DNA from: Achromobacter xylosoxidans
GTDB lineage: Bacteria > Pseudomonadota > Gammaproteobacteria > Burkholderiales > Burkholderiaceae_B
DNA length: 64,000 nt
Assembly: GCF_002192695.1 (NCBI RefSeq)
Contig: NZ_MTLG01000075.1
Location: 1-64,000 of the forward strand
Direction: 5' to 3'
The notes under the pieces were generated by a model that had not been told where the DNA came from, did not search any database, and worked only from the letters and a program-made list of their open reading frames with translations. The translations under genes and the position numbers were made by a program. Numbering within the stretch: the first letter of the stretch is position 1; each line of letters starts with the position of its first letter. Below are positions 47,176-55,643 of this stretch, one piece after another.

Positions 47176-49626
47176 ATGCTGAACCTTGCCGAATATCGTC
47201 AGCGCCCGGCCTTGCTTGCCGACTGGCTGCCCTGGGCCGGGCTGGTCGCGCCGGGCGTTGTGCTGAACAAAGATGGTTCGTTTCAACGCACGTTCCAGTT
47301 TCGCGGCCCCGACTTGGACAGTGCGACACAGGGCGAGCTGATTGCCACGTCGGCGCGGCAGAACAACGCGCTTCGCCGTACCGGGTCTGGCTGGGCCTTC
47401 TATATCGAGGCCGAGCGGATGCGGGCATCGAGCTATCCGCAATCCTCCTTTCCCGAACCACTGTCCTGGCTGGTGGATGAGGAGCGACGCGCGGCGTTCG
47501 AGGAGTCGGATGGCCATTTCGAGAGCGTCTATCACTTCACGTTGCAACACCTACCGCCGCAAGAGTCTCGCGCCCGTGCGGCTGGGATGCTGTACGAGAA
47601 CCGGCCCACTGAGGGTGTGGACTGGCGTGGTCGGCTTGATTCCTTCGTGGCAGAGACCGATCGCGTGTTCGACCTGCTCGATGGTGTGATGCCGGAGATT
47701 GCCTGGCTGGACGATAGCCAGACGCTGACCTACCTGCATGCCACAGTCTCCACGCGGCGCTATCGCGTCGGCGTGCCCGACGTGCCGTTCCATATCGACG
47801 CACTGCTGGCCGATGCCGCGCTGGTCGGCGGCCTGGCGCCCATGCTGGGCGATCAGCACCTGCGCGTGGTGTCGGTACGAGGCTTCCCGACCTCGACCTG
47901 GCCGGGGATCTTGGACGACCTCAACCGCCTGGGCTTTGCGTATCGCTGGAGTACGCGCTTCCTGTGCCTGGACAAAGCCGAGGCGGAACGGGAATTGGGG
48001 CGCTTGCGGCGCCAATGGTTCGCCAAGCGCAAGAACGTCATCGCGCTGCTGCGCGAAACGATCTTTCAGCAGGAAAGCCCGCTGGTCGATACCGATGCCA
48101 GCAACAAGGCCGCCGACGCCGATGCCGCCTTGCAGGAGCTGGGCAGCGATCAAGTCGCCTTCGGCTACCTCACCGCCACGGTGACGGTGCTCGACGCCGA
48201 CCCGGCCGTGGCCGACGAGAAGCTGCGCATGGTGGAGCGCGTCATCCAGGGCCGGGGTTTCGTGACCATCCCCGAAACCCTCAACGCAGTCGATGCCTGG
48301 CTGTCGTCCGTCCCCGGCAACGCATACGCGAACGTGCGTCAGCCCATCGTTTCGACGCTGAACCTGGCGCACATGATGCCGATGTCAGCGGTATGGGCTG
48401 GGCCGGAGAAGAACGAACACCTCGATGGCCCGCCGCTGATCGTCACCCGCACCGATGGCGCGACGCCGTTCCGGCTGGTGACGCACATCGGCGACGTGGG
48501 GCACACCCTTGTCGCCGGGCCGACCGGCATGGGCAAGTCGGTGCTGCTCGCCATATTGGCCATGCAGTTCCGGCGCTACTTCGGCTCGCGGATCTTCGCC
48601 TTCGACATGGGGCGCTCGATGCGCGCCACCATCCTCGGCCTTGGCGGTGAGCACTACGACCTCGGTGCCGATGGCGGCATCGCCTTCCAGCCACTCGCGC
48701 GAATAGCCCACGAGGGCTACCGCACCTGGGCCGCCGAATGGGTGGAGGGCCGGCTGCTGCACGAAGGCGTGACGGTCGGCCCGGACGAGAAGGCTGCCAT
48801 TTGGTCGGCGCTGCGAAGCCTTGCCGGTGCGCCAGTGGAGCAGCGCACCATGACCGGCTTGTCGGTGTTATTGCAGTCCAACGCGCTGCGCCAAGCGCTC
48901 GCGCCCTATGTGTTGGGCGGCGCCCACGGCAAGCTGCTGGACGCTGACCACGACCGGCTGGGCATGGCCGACGTGCAGGGCTTTGAGATGGAAGAACTGA
49001 TGCACAGCCCCGCCGCCGTGCAAGCAGTGCTGCGCTACCTGTTCGCCCGCTTCGACGAACGTTTTGACGGCGCGCCCACGCTGCTGATCCTCGATGAAGC
49101 GTGGCTGTTCCTCGATGAGCCGTCCTTCGCGGCCCGCATCCGGCAATGGCTCAAGACGCTCAGAAAAAAGAACGTCAGCGTCATCTTTGCCACGCAGTCG
49201 CTGGCCGACATCAAGGACTCGACCATCGCGCCAGCCATCATCGAAAGCTGCGCGAGCAGGATCTTCTTACCTAACCCGCAGGCCACCGAGCCGCAGATTC
49301 GCACGATCTACGAAGGCTTCGGCTTGAACAGCCGCCAGATTGAGATCGTGGCGACCGCACAGCCCAAGCGCGATTACTACTACCAGTCGCGCCTCGGCAA
49401 TCGCCTGTTCGACCTCGACCTGGGGCCTGTCGCGCTCGCATTCGCGGGCGCATCCACCCCTCAAGACCAACGCGATATTGACCGCGTGCTGACGCAGGCC
49501 GGCGCTCCCGGCTTCGCCGGCGCGTGGCTGCGCCATCGCGGCCTCGGCTGGGCCGCCGACCTGCTGCCGTCCGCTCCGGCGGCAGCTTCCTTTCTCGCTT
49601 CTCAACCGCTGGAGGTTTCACCATGA
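47176..49626 (+). CDS. trbE: TrbE, VirB4-type conjugation ATPase
   Basis: 816 residues. The N-terminal CagE/TrbE domain is followed by the ATPase with Walker A GPTGMGKS (448-455) and Walker B LLILDEAWLFL. It is the largest energiser of the mating channel. It overlaps trbJ by 4 bases. Confidence 0.96.
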   Translation: MLNLAEYRQRPALLADWLPWAGLVAPGVVLNKDGSFQRTFQFRGPDLDSATQGELIATSARQNNALRRTGSGWAFYIEAERMRASSYPQSSFPEPLSWLVDEERRAAFEESDGHFESVYHFTLQHLPPQESRARAAGMLYENRPTEGVDWRGRLDSFVAETDRVFDLLDGVMPEIAWLDDSQTLTYLHATVSTRRYRVGVPDVPFHIDALLADAALVGGLAPMLGDQHLRVVSVRGFPTSTWPGILDDLNRLGFAYRWSTRFLCLDKAEAERELGRLRRQWFAKRKNVIALLRETIFQQESPLVDTDASNKAADADAALQELGSDQVAFGYLTATVTVLDADPAVADEKLRMVERVIQGRGFVTIPETLNAVDAWLSSVPGNAYANVRQPIVSTLNLAHMMPMSAVWAGPEKNEHLDGPPLIVTRTDGATPFRLVTHIGDVGHTLVAGPTGMGKSVLLAILAMQFRRYFGSRIFAFDMGRSMRATILGLGGEHYDLGADGGIAFQPLARIAHEGYRTWAAEWVEGRLLHEGVTVGPDEKAAIWSALRSLAGAPVEQRTMTGLSVLLQSNALRQALAPYVLGGAHGKLLDADHDRLGMADVQGFEMEELMHSPAAVQAVLRYLFARFDERFDGAPTLLILDEAWLFLDEPSFAARIRQWLKTLRKKNVSVIFATQSLADIKDSTIAPAIIESCASRIFLPNPQATEPQIRTIYEGFGLNSRQIEIVATAQPKRDYYYQSRLGNRLFDLDLGPVALAFAGASTPQDQRDIDRVLTQAGAPGFAGAWLRHRGLGWAADLLPSAPAAASFLASQPLEVSP

Positions 49627-50366
49627 AGACCAAGCCCCGTTTGCTCTCTGTCTCACTCGCTGCCGTGCTGTCGGTATCGCTGCTGGCCGTGCAGCCCGCA
49701 TCCGCGCTGACGGTGTTCGACCCGTCCAACTTCGTGCAGAACACGCTGACCGCCGTGCGCACGCTGGAACAGATCAACAACCAGATCAACCAGCTTCAGA
49801 ACGAGGCGCAGATGTTGATGAACCAGGCCAGGAACCTGGCAAATCTCGACTTCAACATCGTCAACCGCCTGCGCTCGACGCTCGCCACCACCGAGCGCCT
49901 GATCGCCGAGGCGCGCGGCTTGGCCTACGACGTGCAGAGCATGGATGCCACGTTCGCCCGCCTGTACCCGGAACAGTACGCCGCCACCATCAGCGGCGAC
50001 CGCATGGCACAGGACGCCCGCGAACGCTGGCAGAACACCTTGAACGGCTTGCACACCGCGATGCGGATGCAGGCGCAGGTGTCGCAGAACCTCGCCCAAG
50101 ACGAAAGCGCGCTGGCCGATCTCGTGAGCCAGAGCCAGTCGGCCACCGGCGCGCTGCAAGCGATGCAGGCGACGAACCAGCTCCTGGCTTTGCAGGCCAA
50201 GCAGTCGATCCAGGCGCAGCAGCTCCAGATCACGCAAGACCGGGCCGCTTCACTGGAACTGGCGCGGCAAGCGGCGGCTATGGAGCGCGCCCGCGAAGTG
50301 CGGCGGCGCTTTCTGGGCACCGGCACGCCGTACACGCCGCAGTCCGTCAACTTCTATAACAACTGA
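49623..50366 (+). CDS. trbJ: TrbJ, VirB5-like protein
   Basis: 247 residues with a signal peptide cut near residue 28 (VQPASA). The coiled-coil region NTLTAVRTLEQINNQINQLQNEAQML is characteristic of TrbJ. It is exported and thought to be a minor pilus component. Confidence 0.94.
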   Translation: MKTKPRLLSVSLAAVLSVSLLAVQPASALTVFDPSNFVQNTLTAVRTLEQINNQINQLQNEAQMLMNQARNLANLDFNIVNRLRSTLATTERLIAEARGLAYDVQSMDATFARLYPEQYAATISGDRMAQDARERWQNTLNGLHTAMRMQAQVSQNLAQDESALADLVSQSQSATGALQAMQATNQLLALQAKQSIQAQQLQITQDRAASLELARQAAAMERAREVRRRFLGTGTPYTPQSVNFYNN

Positions 50367-50378
50367 CCGGAGGCGGCC

Positions 50379-50705
50379 ATGCGATGCGCTTCCGTCCTGA
50401 TGGCCGTGCTGCTGACCGCGTGCGGCCAGCAGCCGGCCGAGAACCTGGCCGACGCCCTGGCCGCAGATCCGGTGCGGCTCAAGGCGTTGCGCGGGCAATG
50501 CGCGGCCGACCGGCAGGCCGTGGGCGAGGATGCCTGCCGCGCCGCCGCTGAAGCCTTCCGGCGGCGCTTCTTCGCCGGCCATACCGGGCCGGATGAATAC
50601 AACTCGCTGGCTGAACTCCCGCCGATTCCGCCGAGCTTCGATACGCCCGCAGATGAATTGCCAGAGGGCGCCGTTCCGCTCACTCCGCCCGAGGATTCGC
50701 CATGA
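50379..50705 (+). CDS. trbK: TrbK/EexN-type entry-exclusion lipoprotein
   Basis: 108 residues with lipobox LLTAC (Cys15). LAADPVRLKALRGQCAADRQAVGEDACRAAAEAFRRRFF is the family core; the C-terminal tail is Pro-rich. It is in the normal trbK position between trbJ and trbL and overlaps trbL by 4 bases. The same core occurs in the cargo gene at 39805. Confidence 0.9.
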   Translation: MRCASVLMAVLLTACGQQPAENLADALAADPVRLKALRGQCAADRQAVGEDACRAAAEAFRRRFFAGHTGPDEYNSLAELPPIPPSFDTPADELPEGAVPLTPPEDSP

Positions 50706-52069
50706 ACGACGTGACCATCATCGACCGTTTCCTCGATACGTTCTCGCGCTACATCGACTCGGGCTTCGGCTTATTGCAGGGCGAAGTGGCATTTCTCACC
50801 GCCACGCTCATCGTCATCGACATGACGATCGCTGGCCTGTATTGGGCCATGAGCCACGCCACCGGCCAGGGCGACGACGTGATCGCCAAGCTGCTGCGCA
50901 AGGTGCTCTGTGTCGGCGCGTTCGCCTACATCATCGGCAACTTCAACTGGCTGGCGAGCATCGTGTTCCGCTCGTTCGCCGGCTTGGGAATTACCGCTAC
51001 CGGCTCGGCCATCACGATGGAGAACTTCCTTCAGCCGGGCCGGCTGGCGAAGACCGGCATCGACGCAGCCGCGCCGATTCTGGAACAGATCGGGGACATG
51101 GCTGGGTTCCCCGAGGTGTTCGTGAACATCGACCCTATCGTGGTTCTGTTCATCGCCTGGCTGGTGGTGATCCTCTGCTTCTTCGTGCTGGCCGTACAGC
51201 TTTTCATCACGCTGATCGAGTTCAAACTGACTACGCTCGCCGGCTTCGTCTTGATCCCGTTTGCACTCTGGAACAAGACCTCGTTCCTCGCGGAAAAGGT
51301 GCTAGGCAACGTGGTGTCGTCAGGCATCAAGGTCTTGGTGCTGGCCGTCATCGTCGGCATCGGTTCAGGCCTGTTCGCCGAGTTCCAGGTGCATCCCGAC
51401 GAACCATCCATCGACCACGCGCTGGTCGTGATGCTGGCCTCGCTCGCGCTGCTGGCGCTGGGCATTTTCGGCCCCGGTATCGCCACCGGCCTGGTGTCCG
51501 GTGCGCCACAGCTTGGTGCGGGCGCGATGGCTGGTGCTGCGGTCGGGGCTGTCGGCACCGGCGTTGCCATCGGCGCCGCCGTAACGGGCGTGGGCGGCGC
51601 CGTCATGGCCGGGGCACGAATGGCCCCGGCGGCCGCAAAGCTGGCCGGTGCCGGTGCGCGTGCCGCGACTTCGGCGGCCGGCAGTGCCCGATCGGCGTTC
51701 CAGGCCGGTTCCGCTGCGGCCGGCGGCGGTGCCAAGGGCGCGGCGGCTGGCCTCGGCAATGTCGCCAAGACTGGCGCACAAGCCGCAGGCCGCAGCGTCA
51801 CCTCTGGTGCTTCCGCTGTTGGGCAGAAGGTGGCCGACTCCTTCCGCGCTGGCTGGAACGGCACAGAAGCCGGCAGCGACGGTGCTGGCCCCGGCCAGAC
51901 CGCAGACGGCACCGCAGGCTCGCAGAAGCAACAGCAACCGGCCTGGGCCAAGCGGATGCACCGCCGCCAGCAGGCTACCCATGCCGCGACCACTGCCGCC
52001 CACACGCTGCGCGGCGGCGACGGCGGCGGCTCCGGGCAAGGCCCGAGCCTGCGGGATTCCGATACCTAA
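50702..52069 (+). CDS. trbL: TrbL, VirB6-like polytopic membrane protein
   Basis: 455 residues. About six membrane helices in the first 275 residues (IDRFLDTFSRYIDSGFGLLQGEV is the family opening) are followed by a long Ala/Gly-rich soluble tail. It forms part of the inner-membrane channel for DNA. Confidence 0.95.
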   Translation: MNDVTIIDRFLDTFSRYIDSGFGLLQGEVAFLTATLIVIDMTIAGLYWAMSHATGQGDDVIAKLLRKVLCVGAFAYIIGNFNWLASIVFRSFAGLGITATGSAITMENFLQPGRLAKTGIDAAAPILEQIGDMAGFPEVFVNIDPIVVLFIAWLVVILCFFVLAVQLFITLIEFKLTTLAGFVLIPFALWNKTSFLAEKVLGNVVSSGIKVLVLAVIVGIGSGLFAEFQVHPDEPSIDHALVVMLASLALLALGIFGPGIATGLVSGAPQLGAGAMAGAAVGAVGTGVAIGAAVTGVGGAVMAGARMAPAAAKLAGAGARAATSAAGSARSAFQAGSAAAGGGAKGAAAGLGNVAKTGAQAAGRSVTSGASAVGQKVADSFRAGWNGTEAGSDGAGPGQTADGTAGSQKQQQPAWAKRMHRRQQATHAATTAAHTLRGGDGGGSGQGPSLRDSDT

Positions 52070-52087
52070 CCTTCAAGGAGAACACCC

Positions 52088-52792
52088 ATGCGATTCAAAC
52101 GACCGCAGGTGCGCTACGCCGATACGCCGCAGCCTGCCACCCCGTATCAAGCCGCCGCCCAGGTGTGGGACGACCGTATCGGCTCCGCCCGCGTGCAGGC
52201 GAAGAATTGGCGCCTGATGGCCTTCGGCTGCCTAGTGCTCGCGCTGTTGATGGCCGGCGGCCTGGTGTGGCGCTCGGCGCAGTCCATCGTGACGCCCTAT
52301 GTCATCGAGGTCGATCAAGCCGGGCAGGTGCGCGCCGTGGGAGAGGCCGCCACGCCGTACCGGCCCGGCGACGCGCAGATCGCGCACCACCTGGCGCGCT
52401 TCGTGACGCTGGTTCGCTCGCTGTCCATCGACCCCATCGTGGTGCGGCAGAACTGGCTCGATGCCTACGACTACACCACCGACAAGGGCGCGGCGGTGCT
52501 CAACGACTACGCCCGCACCAATGACCCATTCGCCCGCATCGGCAAGGAATCGGTAACGGTGCAAATCACCAGCGTGGTTCGCGCGAGCGACACGTCTTTC
52601 AACGTGCGCTGGACAGAGCAGCGCTATGTCAACGGTGCGCCCGCCGGCACCGAACGCTGGAACGCCGTGCTTTCGACCGTCCTGCAAACCCCGCGTACTG
52701 AACAGCGCCTGCTCAAGAACCCATTGGGTATCTACGTCAACGGCCTGTCATGGAGCCGCGAACTGGATTCTTCCGAAGGAGCCAAACCATGA
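52088..52792 (+). CDS. trbF: TrbF, VirB8-like protein
   Basis: 234 residues: short cytoplasmic N-terminus, one membrane helix (about 43-62), then the VirB8 periplasmic domain (FVTLVRSLSIDPIVVRQNW, YVNGLSWSREL). AAGGAGAA precedes the ATG. It overlaps trbG by 4 bases. Confidence 0.95.
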   Translation: MRFKRPQVRYADTPQPATPYQAAAQVWDDRIGSARVQAKNWRLMAFGCLVLALLMAGGLVWRSAQSIVTPYVIEVDQAGQVRAVGEAATPYRPGDAQIAHHLARFVTLVRSLSIDPIVVRQNWLDAYDYTTDKGAAVLNDYARTNDPFARIGKESVTVQITSVVRASDTSFNVRWTEQRYVNGAPAGTERWNAVLSTVLQTPRTEQRLLKNPLGIYVNGLSWSRELDSSEGAKP

Positions 52793-53781
52793 AACTTCGT
52801 TTCCGCCTTTACGTTGTTCCTTTGACGCTGCTGGCCCTCGCGGGCTGCGCCTCGCAGGGGAAGCCGCCGCCATCCATCTCGCTCGACGAGACGGTGCTGG
52901 CCCAGCCGTTGCCCGAACCGCCCAAGCCCGTCGAAGTCGTCGCCGTCCCTGAACCGCTGGCGCTGCCGGCGCAGTTGAAGCCCCTGCCGGAACTCGATGA
53001 GGCCCCCGTTGCGCCGGAGCCGGCCGACGAAAAGGTGCGCGTTTCCCGTGCCAATGCAGAAGCGCGTATCGCGCCTACCCGTGAGGGCTACGTCAACGCG
53101 ATTCAGGTGTGGCCGTTCACCGATGGCGCGCTTTATCAGGTCTATGCGTCGCCGGGGCGCGTGACGGTGGTTTCGCTTCAACCGGGCGAGGAACTGGTAA
53201 CGGTCGCCGCCGGCGATACCGTGCGCTGGATCGTGGGCGACACGTCCAGCGGCGGCGGGGCCGATCTGCGCGTCAATGTGCTGGTCAAGCCTATCCGCTC
53301 CGGTCTGAAAACCAATCTCGTCATCACCACCAGTCGGCGCACCTACCTGCTGGAGCTGACCTCGACCGAGAGGGCATGGATGGCGTCGGTGTCCTGGGAC
53401 TATCCGAAAGACCGAATGCTCGCGTTGCAGCGCCAGGCGCAGGCAGCGCAGGCAACAACGCCTGTCGATACGGGCCTGTCGCTGGACAAGATCCGCTTCC
53501 GCTACGCGGTATCGGGCAGCAACCCGCCGTGGAAGCCTCTGCGCGCCTTCGATGATGGAGAGAAGGTCTATATCCAGTTCCCGCCGGGCATCGCCCAGGG
53601 CGAGCTGCCGCCGCTGTTTGTCATCGGCGCGCAGGGCGACGGGCAACTGGTGAACTACCGTTTTCGCTCGCCGTACTACGTCGTGGATCGCCTGTTCGGC
53701 GCGGCCGAACTGCGGCTGGGCGGCGATGGCGGCGACGTGGTGCGGATCGAGCGCACCGATGGTGTTGCACGGAGGAACTGA
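52789..53781 (+). CDS. trbG: TrbG, VirB9-like protein
   Basis: 330 residues with lipobox LAGC (Cys20), a Pro-rich linker, and the VirB9/TrbG domain (YVNAIQVWPFTDGALYQVYASPGRVTVVSLQPGEEL). It is part of the outer-membrane core complex with TrbI. Confidence 0.95.
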   Translation: MKLRFRLYVVPLTLLALAGCASQGKPPPSISLDETVLAQPLPEPPKPVEVVAVPEPLALPAQLKPLPELDEAPVAPEPADEKVRVSRANAEARIAPTREGYVNAIQVWPFTDGALYQVYASPGRVTVVSLQPGEELVTVAAGDTVRWIVGDTSSGGGADLRVNVLVKPIRSGLKTNLVITTSRRTYLLELTSTERAWMASVSWDYPKDRMLALQRQAQAAQATTPVDTGLSLDKIRFRYAVSGSNPPWKPLRAFDDGEKVYIQFPPGIAQGELPPLFVIGAQGDGQLVNYRFRSPYYVVDRLFGAAELRLGGDGGDVVRIERTDGVARRN

Positions 53782-53783
53782 CC

Positions 53784-55064
53784 ATGAGCCAGGATGACAC
53801 TCCCGACCTTGCCGCGCCGCAGGCGGACAAGGTGGCGCCGGAGGCAGTGGCGCTGCGCGCCCAGCCGCGTCCAGTCACACGCCTGAACCGGCGCTCGCTG
53901 GCCATCCTTGCCGGCGTCCTAGCGGTCGCCGTGCTCGGCGCGCTGATGTGGTCGCTGCAACCTCATCGACGCAGCACAGGCGAGCAGACCGAGCTTTACA
54001 ACGTCGATCGCGTGTCAAAGTCGGAAGGACTGGATGCGCTGCCGACGGACTATTCCAAGCTGCCGCCGGCGTTGCTGCCTGCCGTTCCCGAACTAGGGCC
54101 ACCGCTGCCGGGCGATCTTGGCCCGGCTATCGTGAAGTCGCAGCAACCGGCGACGGCTGCCTACGCGGCCCCCGGTCACGACCCGAACGATGCCCTGCGA
54201 AAAGAAGCCGAGGCGGCCGCGGCCTCGTCCGTGTTCTTCCGCTCGGGTGGGCAGAATGCGGCGCCGGTAGCGCAGACACAGGTGGCCGCTGCGCCGGGCT
54301 TCGCCGCCAATGCGGCGTTTGACCCGCTGGCGGCCGGGCCGGCCTCCACGGCGGCCCAACCTGCTGACCCGACAGCGGTGCAAAACCGGCAAGACCAGAA
54401 AGAGGCTTTCATGAAAGCTGGCCCCACTGAAACCCGTAATTCCGGCAATCTGACTCTGCCAATTTCGCCGTATCAGGTTATGGCCGGAACAGTGGTCGCA
54501 GGTGCCTTGGTGACGGGCATCAAGTCGGACTTGCCCGGCGACGTGATCGCCACGGTGACGGAGCCGGTCTATGACACAGCCACCGGGCGCTTCCTGCTGA
54601 TTCCGCAGGGTTCGCGCATCCTGGGCAAATACAACAGCCAGGTCAGCTACGGGCAGAGCCGCGTTCAAGTCGTCTGGAACCGGATCATCCTGCCGGACAC
54701 GTCTTCGCTCACGCTCGACAACCTGGCCGGCACCGACCCAGCCGGCTATGCCGGGCTGGAGGACGATGTGGACTACCACTGGGGCCGCATCTTTGCCGGT
54801 GCGGCACTCACCACGCTGCTGGGCGTCGGTGCCGAGCTGGCCGCGCCGGAGAACCGGCAGGATGGTGATCGCGTCATCATCGCTGGGCGCGACAGCGCGC
54901 AGGACAGCATCAATCAGGTCGGCCAGGAGATGACCCGGCGCAACCTCAACATCCAGCCGACCTTAACGCAACGGCCGGGCCTGCCGGTTCGCATCATCGT
55001 CAACCGGGATCTGGTGCTGCGGCCGTACCAGCCGCTGTTCTTCAACCGGGGGACTTCACGATGA
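53784..55064 (+). CDS. trbI: TrbI, VirB10-like protein
   Basis: 426 residues. One membrane helix (about 37-55), a Pro/Ala-rich linker, then the VirB10 barrel domain (YQVMAGTVVAGALVTGIKSDLPG, LLIPQGSRILGKYNSQVSYGQSRV). It bridges the two membranes. It overlaps the DUF2274 gene by 4 bases. Confidence 0.96.
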   Translation: MSQDDTPDLAAPQADKVAPEAVALRAQPRPVTRLNRRSLAILAGVLAVAVLGALMWSLQPHRRSTGEQTELYNVDRVSKSEGLDALPTDYSKLPPALLPAVPELGPPLPGDLGPAIVKSQQPATAAYAAPGHDPNDALRKEAEAAAASSVFFRSGGQNAAPVAQTQVAAAPGFAANAAFDPLAAGPASTAAQPADPTAVQNRQDQKEAFMKAGPTETRNSGNLTLPISPYQVMAGTVVAGALVTGIKSDLPGDVIATVTEPVYDTATGRFLLIPQGSRILGKYNSQVSYGQSRVQVVWNRIILPDTSSLTLDNLAGTDPAGYAGLEDDVDYHWGRIFAGAALTTLLGVGAELAAPENRQDGDRVIIAGRDSAQDSINQVGQEMTRRNLNIQPTLTQRPGLPVRIIVNRDLVLRPYQPLFFNRGTSR

Positions 55065-55306
55065 GCACGACCAAGAAGCTGCGGCTCGGCCCGCTGCCGA
55101 AGACCGAGAGCACCAAGCTGACTTTCGTTTGCCCGACCAGCTTGAAAGTCGACCTCGACCGCTACGCCGCGCTACACGCGCAGGCGTATGGCGAGGCCGT
55201 TGATGCGGCGACGCTGATCCCGCATATGCTGGAAGCGTTCATGGCGGGGGATCGAGGATTCAGGAAGGGCACGGCGACCCGCAGCACACCACCGAAGCCG
55301 CCATGA
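55061..55306 (+). CDS. DUF2274 domain-containing protein
   Basis: 81 residues: KKLRLGPLPKTESTKLTFVCPTSLKVDLDRYAALHAQAYGE, the DUF2274 signature. It is always the last gene after trbI in Tn4371-type elements. It looks like a small DNA-binding (ribbon-helix-helix-like) protein; the function is not established. Confidence 0.92.
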   Translation: MSTTKKLRLGPLPKTESTKLTFVCPTSLKVDLDRYAALHAQAYGEAVDAATLIPHMLEAFMAGDRGFRKGTATRSTPPKPP

Positions 55307-55338
55307 TTGCACCGCATGCTATTCAACGGCATCCATCG

Positions 55339-55366
55339 AACGCGCAGCCCAGGCTGCGCGTTCTTC
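55339..55366 (+). terminator. Rho-independent-type terminator at the end of the trb operon
   Basis: 11-bp perfect arms AACGCGCAGCC / GGCTGCGCGTT (55339-55349 / 55352-55362), followed by a T-rich stretch. Confidence 0.75.
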
Positions 55367-55594
55367 ATTCTGGATGCCGCCGAGCCTGTTGGGCTATGAT
55401 GATGCGACAGGCCCGCCGTTCCTCGGCAATCCAGCACTACACAGTGCGATGCGGCTTTCTCTCCCAACGCTCCTATGTCGCTCCTAGCCGACAACGCCGC
55501 TCTTCTTCTAAGCGGCCCCGAAAGGAGCTAACCTACTGTCCCATATACGGTTTCAAGTCCTTCTTGATTTGCGCGAAAGAATTGACACCGGCAC

Positions 55595-55602
55595 TTTTTT
55601 GT
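55595..55602 (+). repeat. attR of the ICE (8-bp direct repeat TTTTTTGT)
   Basis: Identical to 8610-8617. It lies 41 bases before the ilvA start codon. Joining the sequence left of attL to that right of attR restores a leader-terminator-ilvA order. Confidence 0.72.
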
Positions 55603-55643
55603 GGCCGCCTCTGCCGGGCAAGCACACCGAAGCAGAGAGCCAG

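Larger units (their letters stand above)
55307..55643. other. Right end of the ICE and ilvA upstream region
   Basis: 337 bases. It holds the trb operon terminator, about 230 bases of ICE end without a gene, attR at 55595, and 41 chromosomal bases before the ilvA ATG. A TTGACA at 55582 has no matching -10 element at the right distance. Confidence 0.6.

Noticed and set aside
50530-52524. 664-codon plus-strand frame over trbK-trbL
   Set aside because: Out of frame with TrbL and TrbF; highly Arg-rich and without membrane segments.
55582-55610. TTGACA as an ilvA promoter -35 box
   Set aside because: No TATAAT-like hexamer 16-18 bases downstream; that position is GC-rich.
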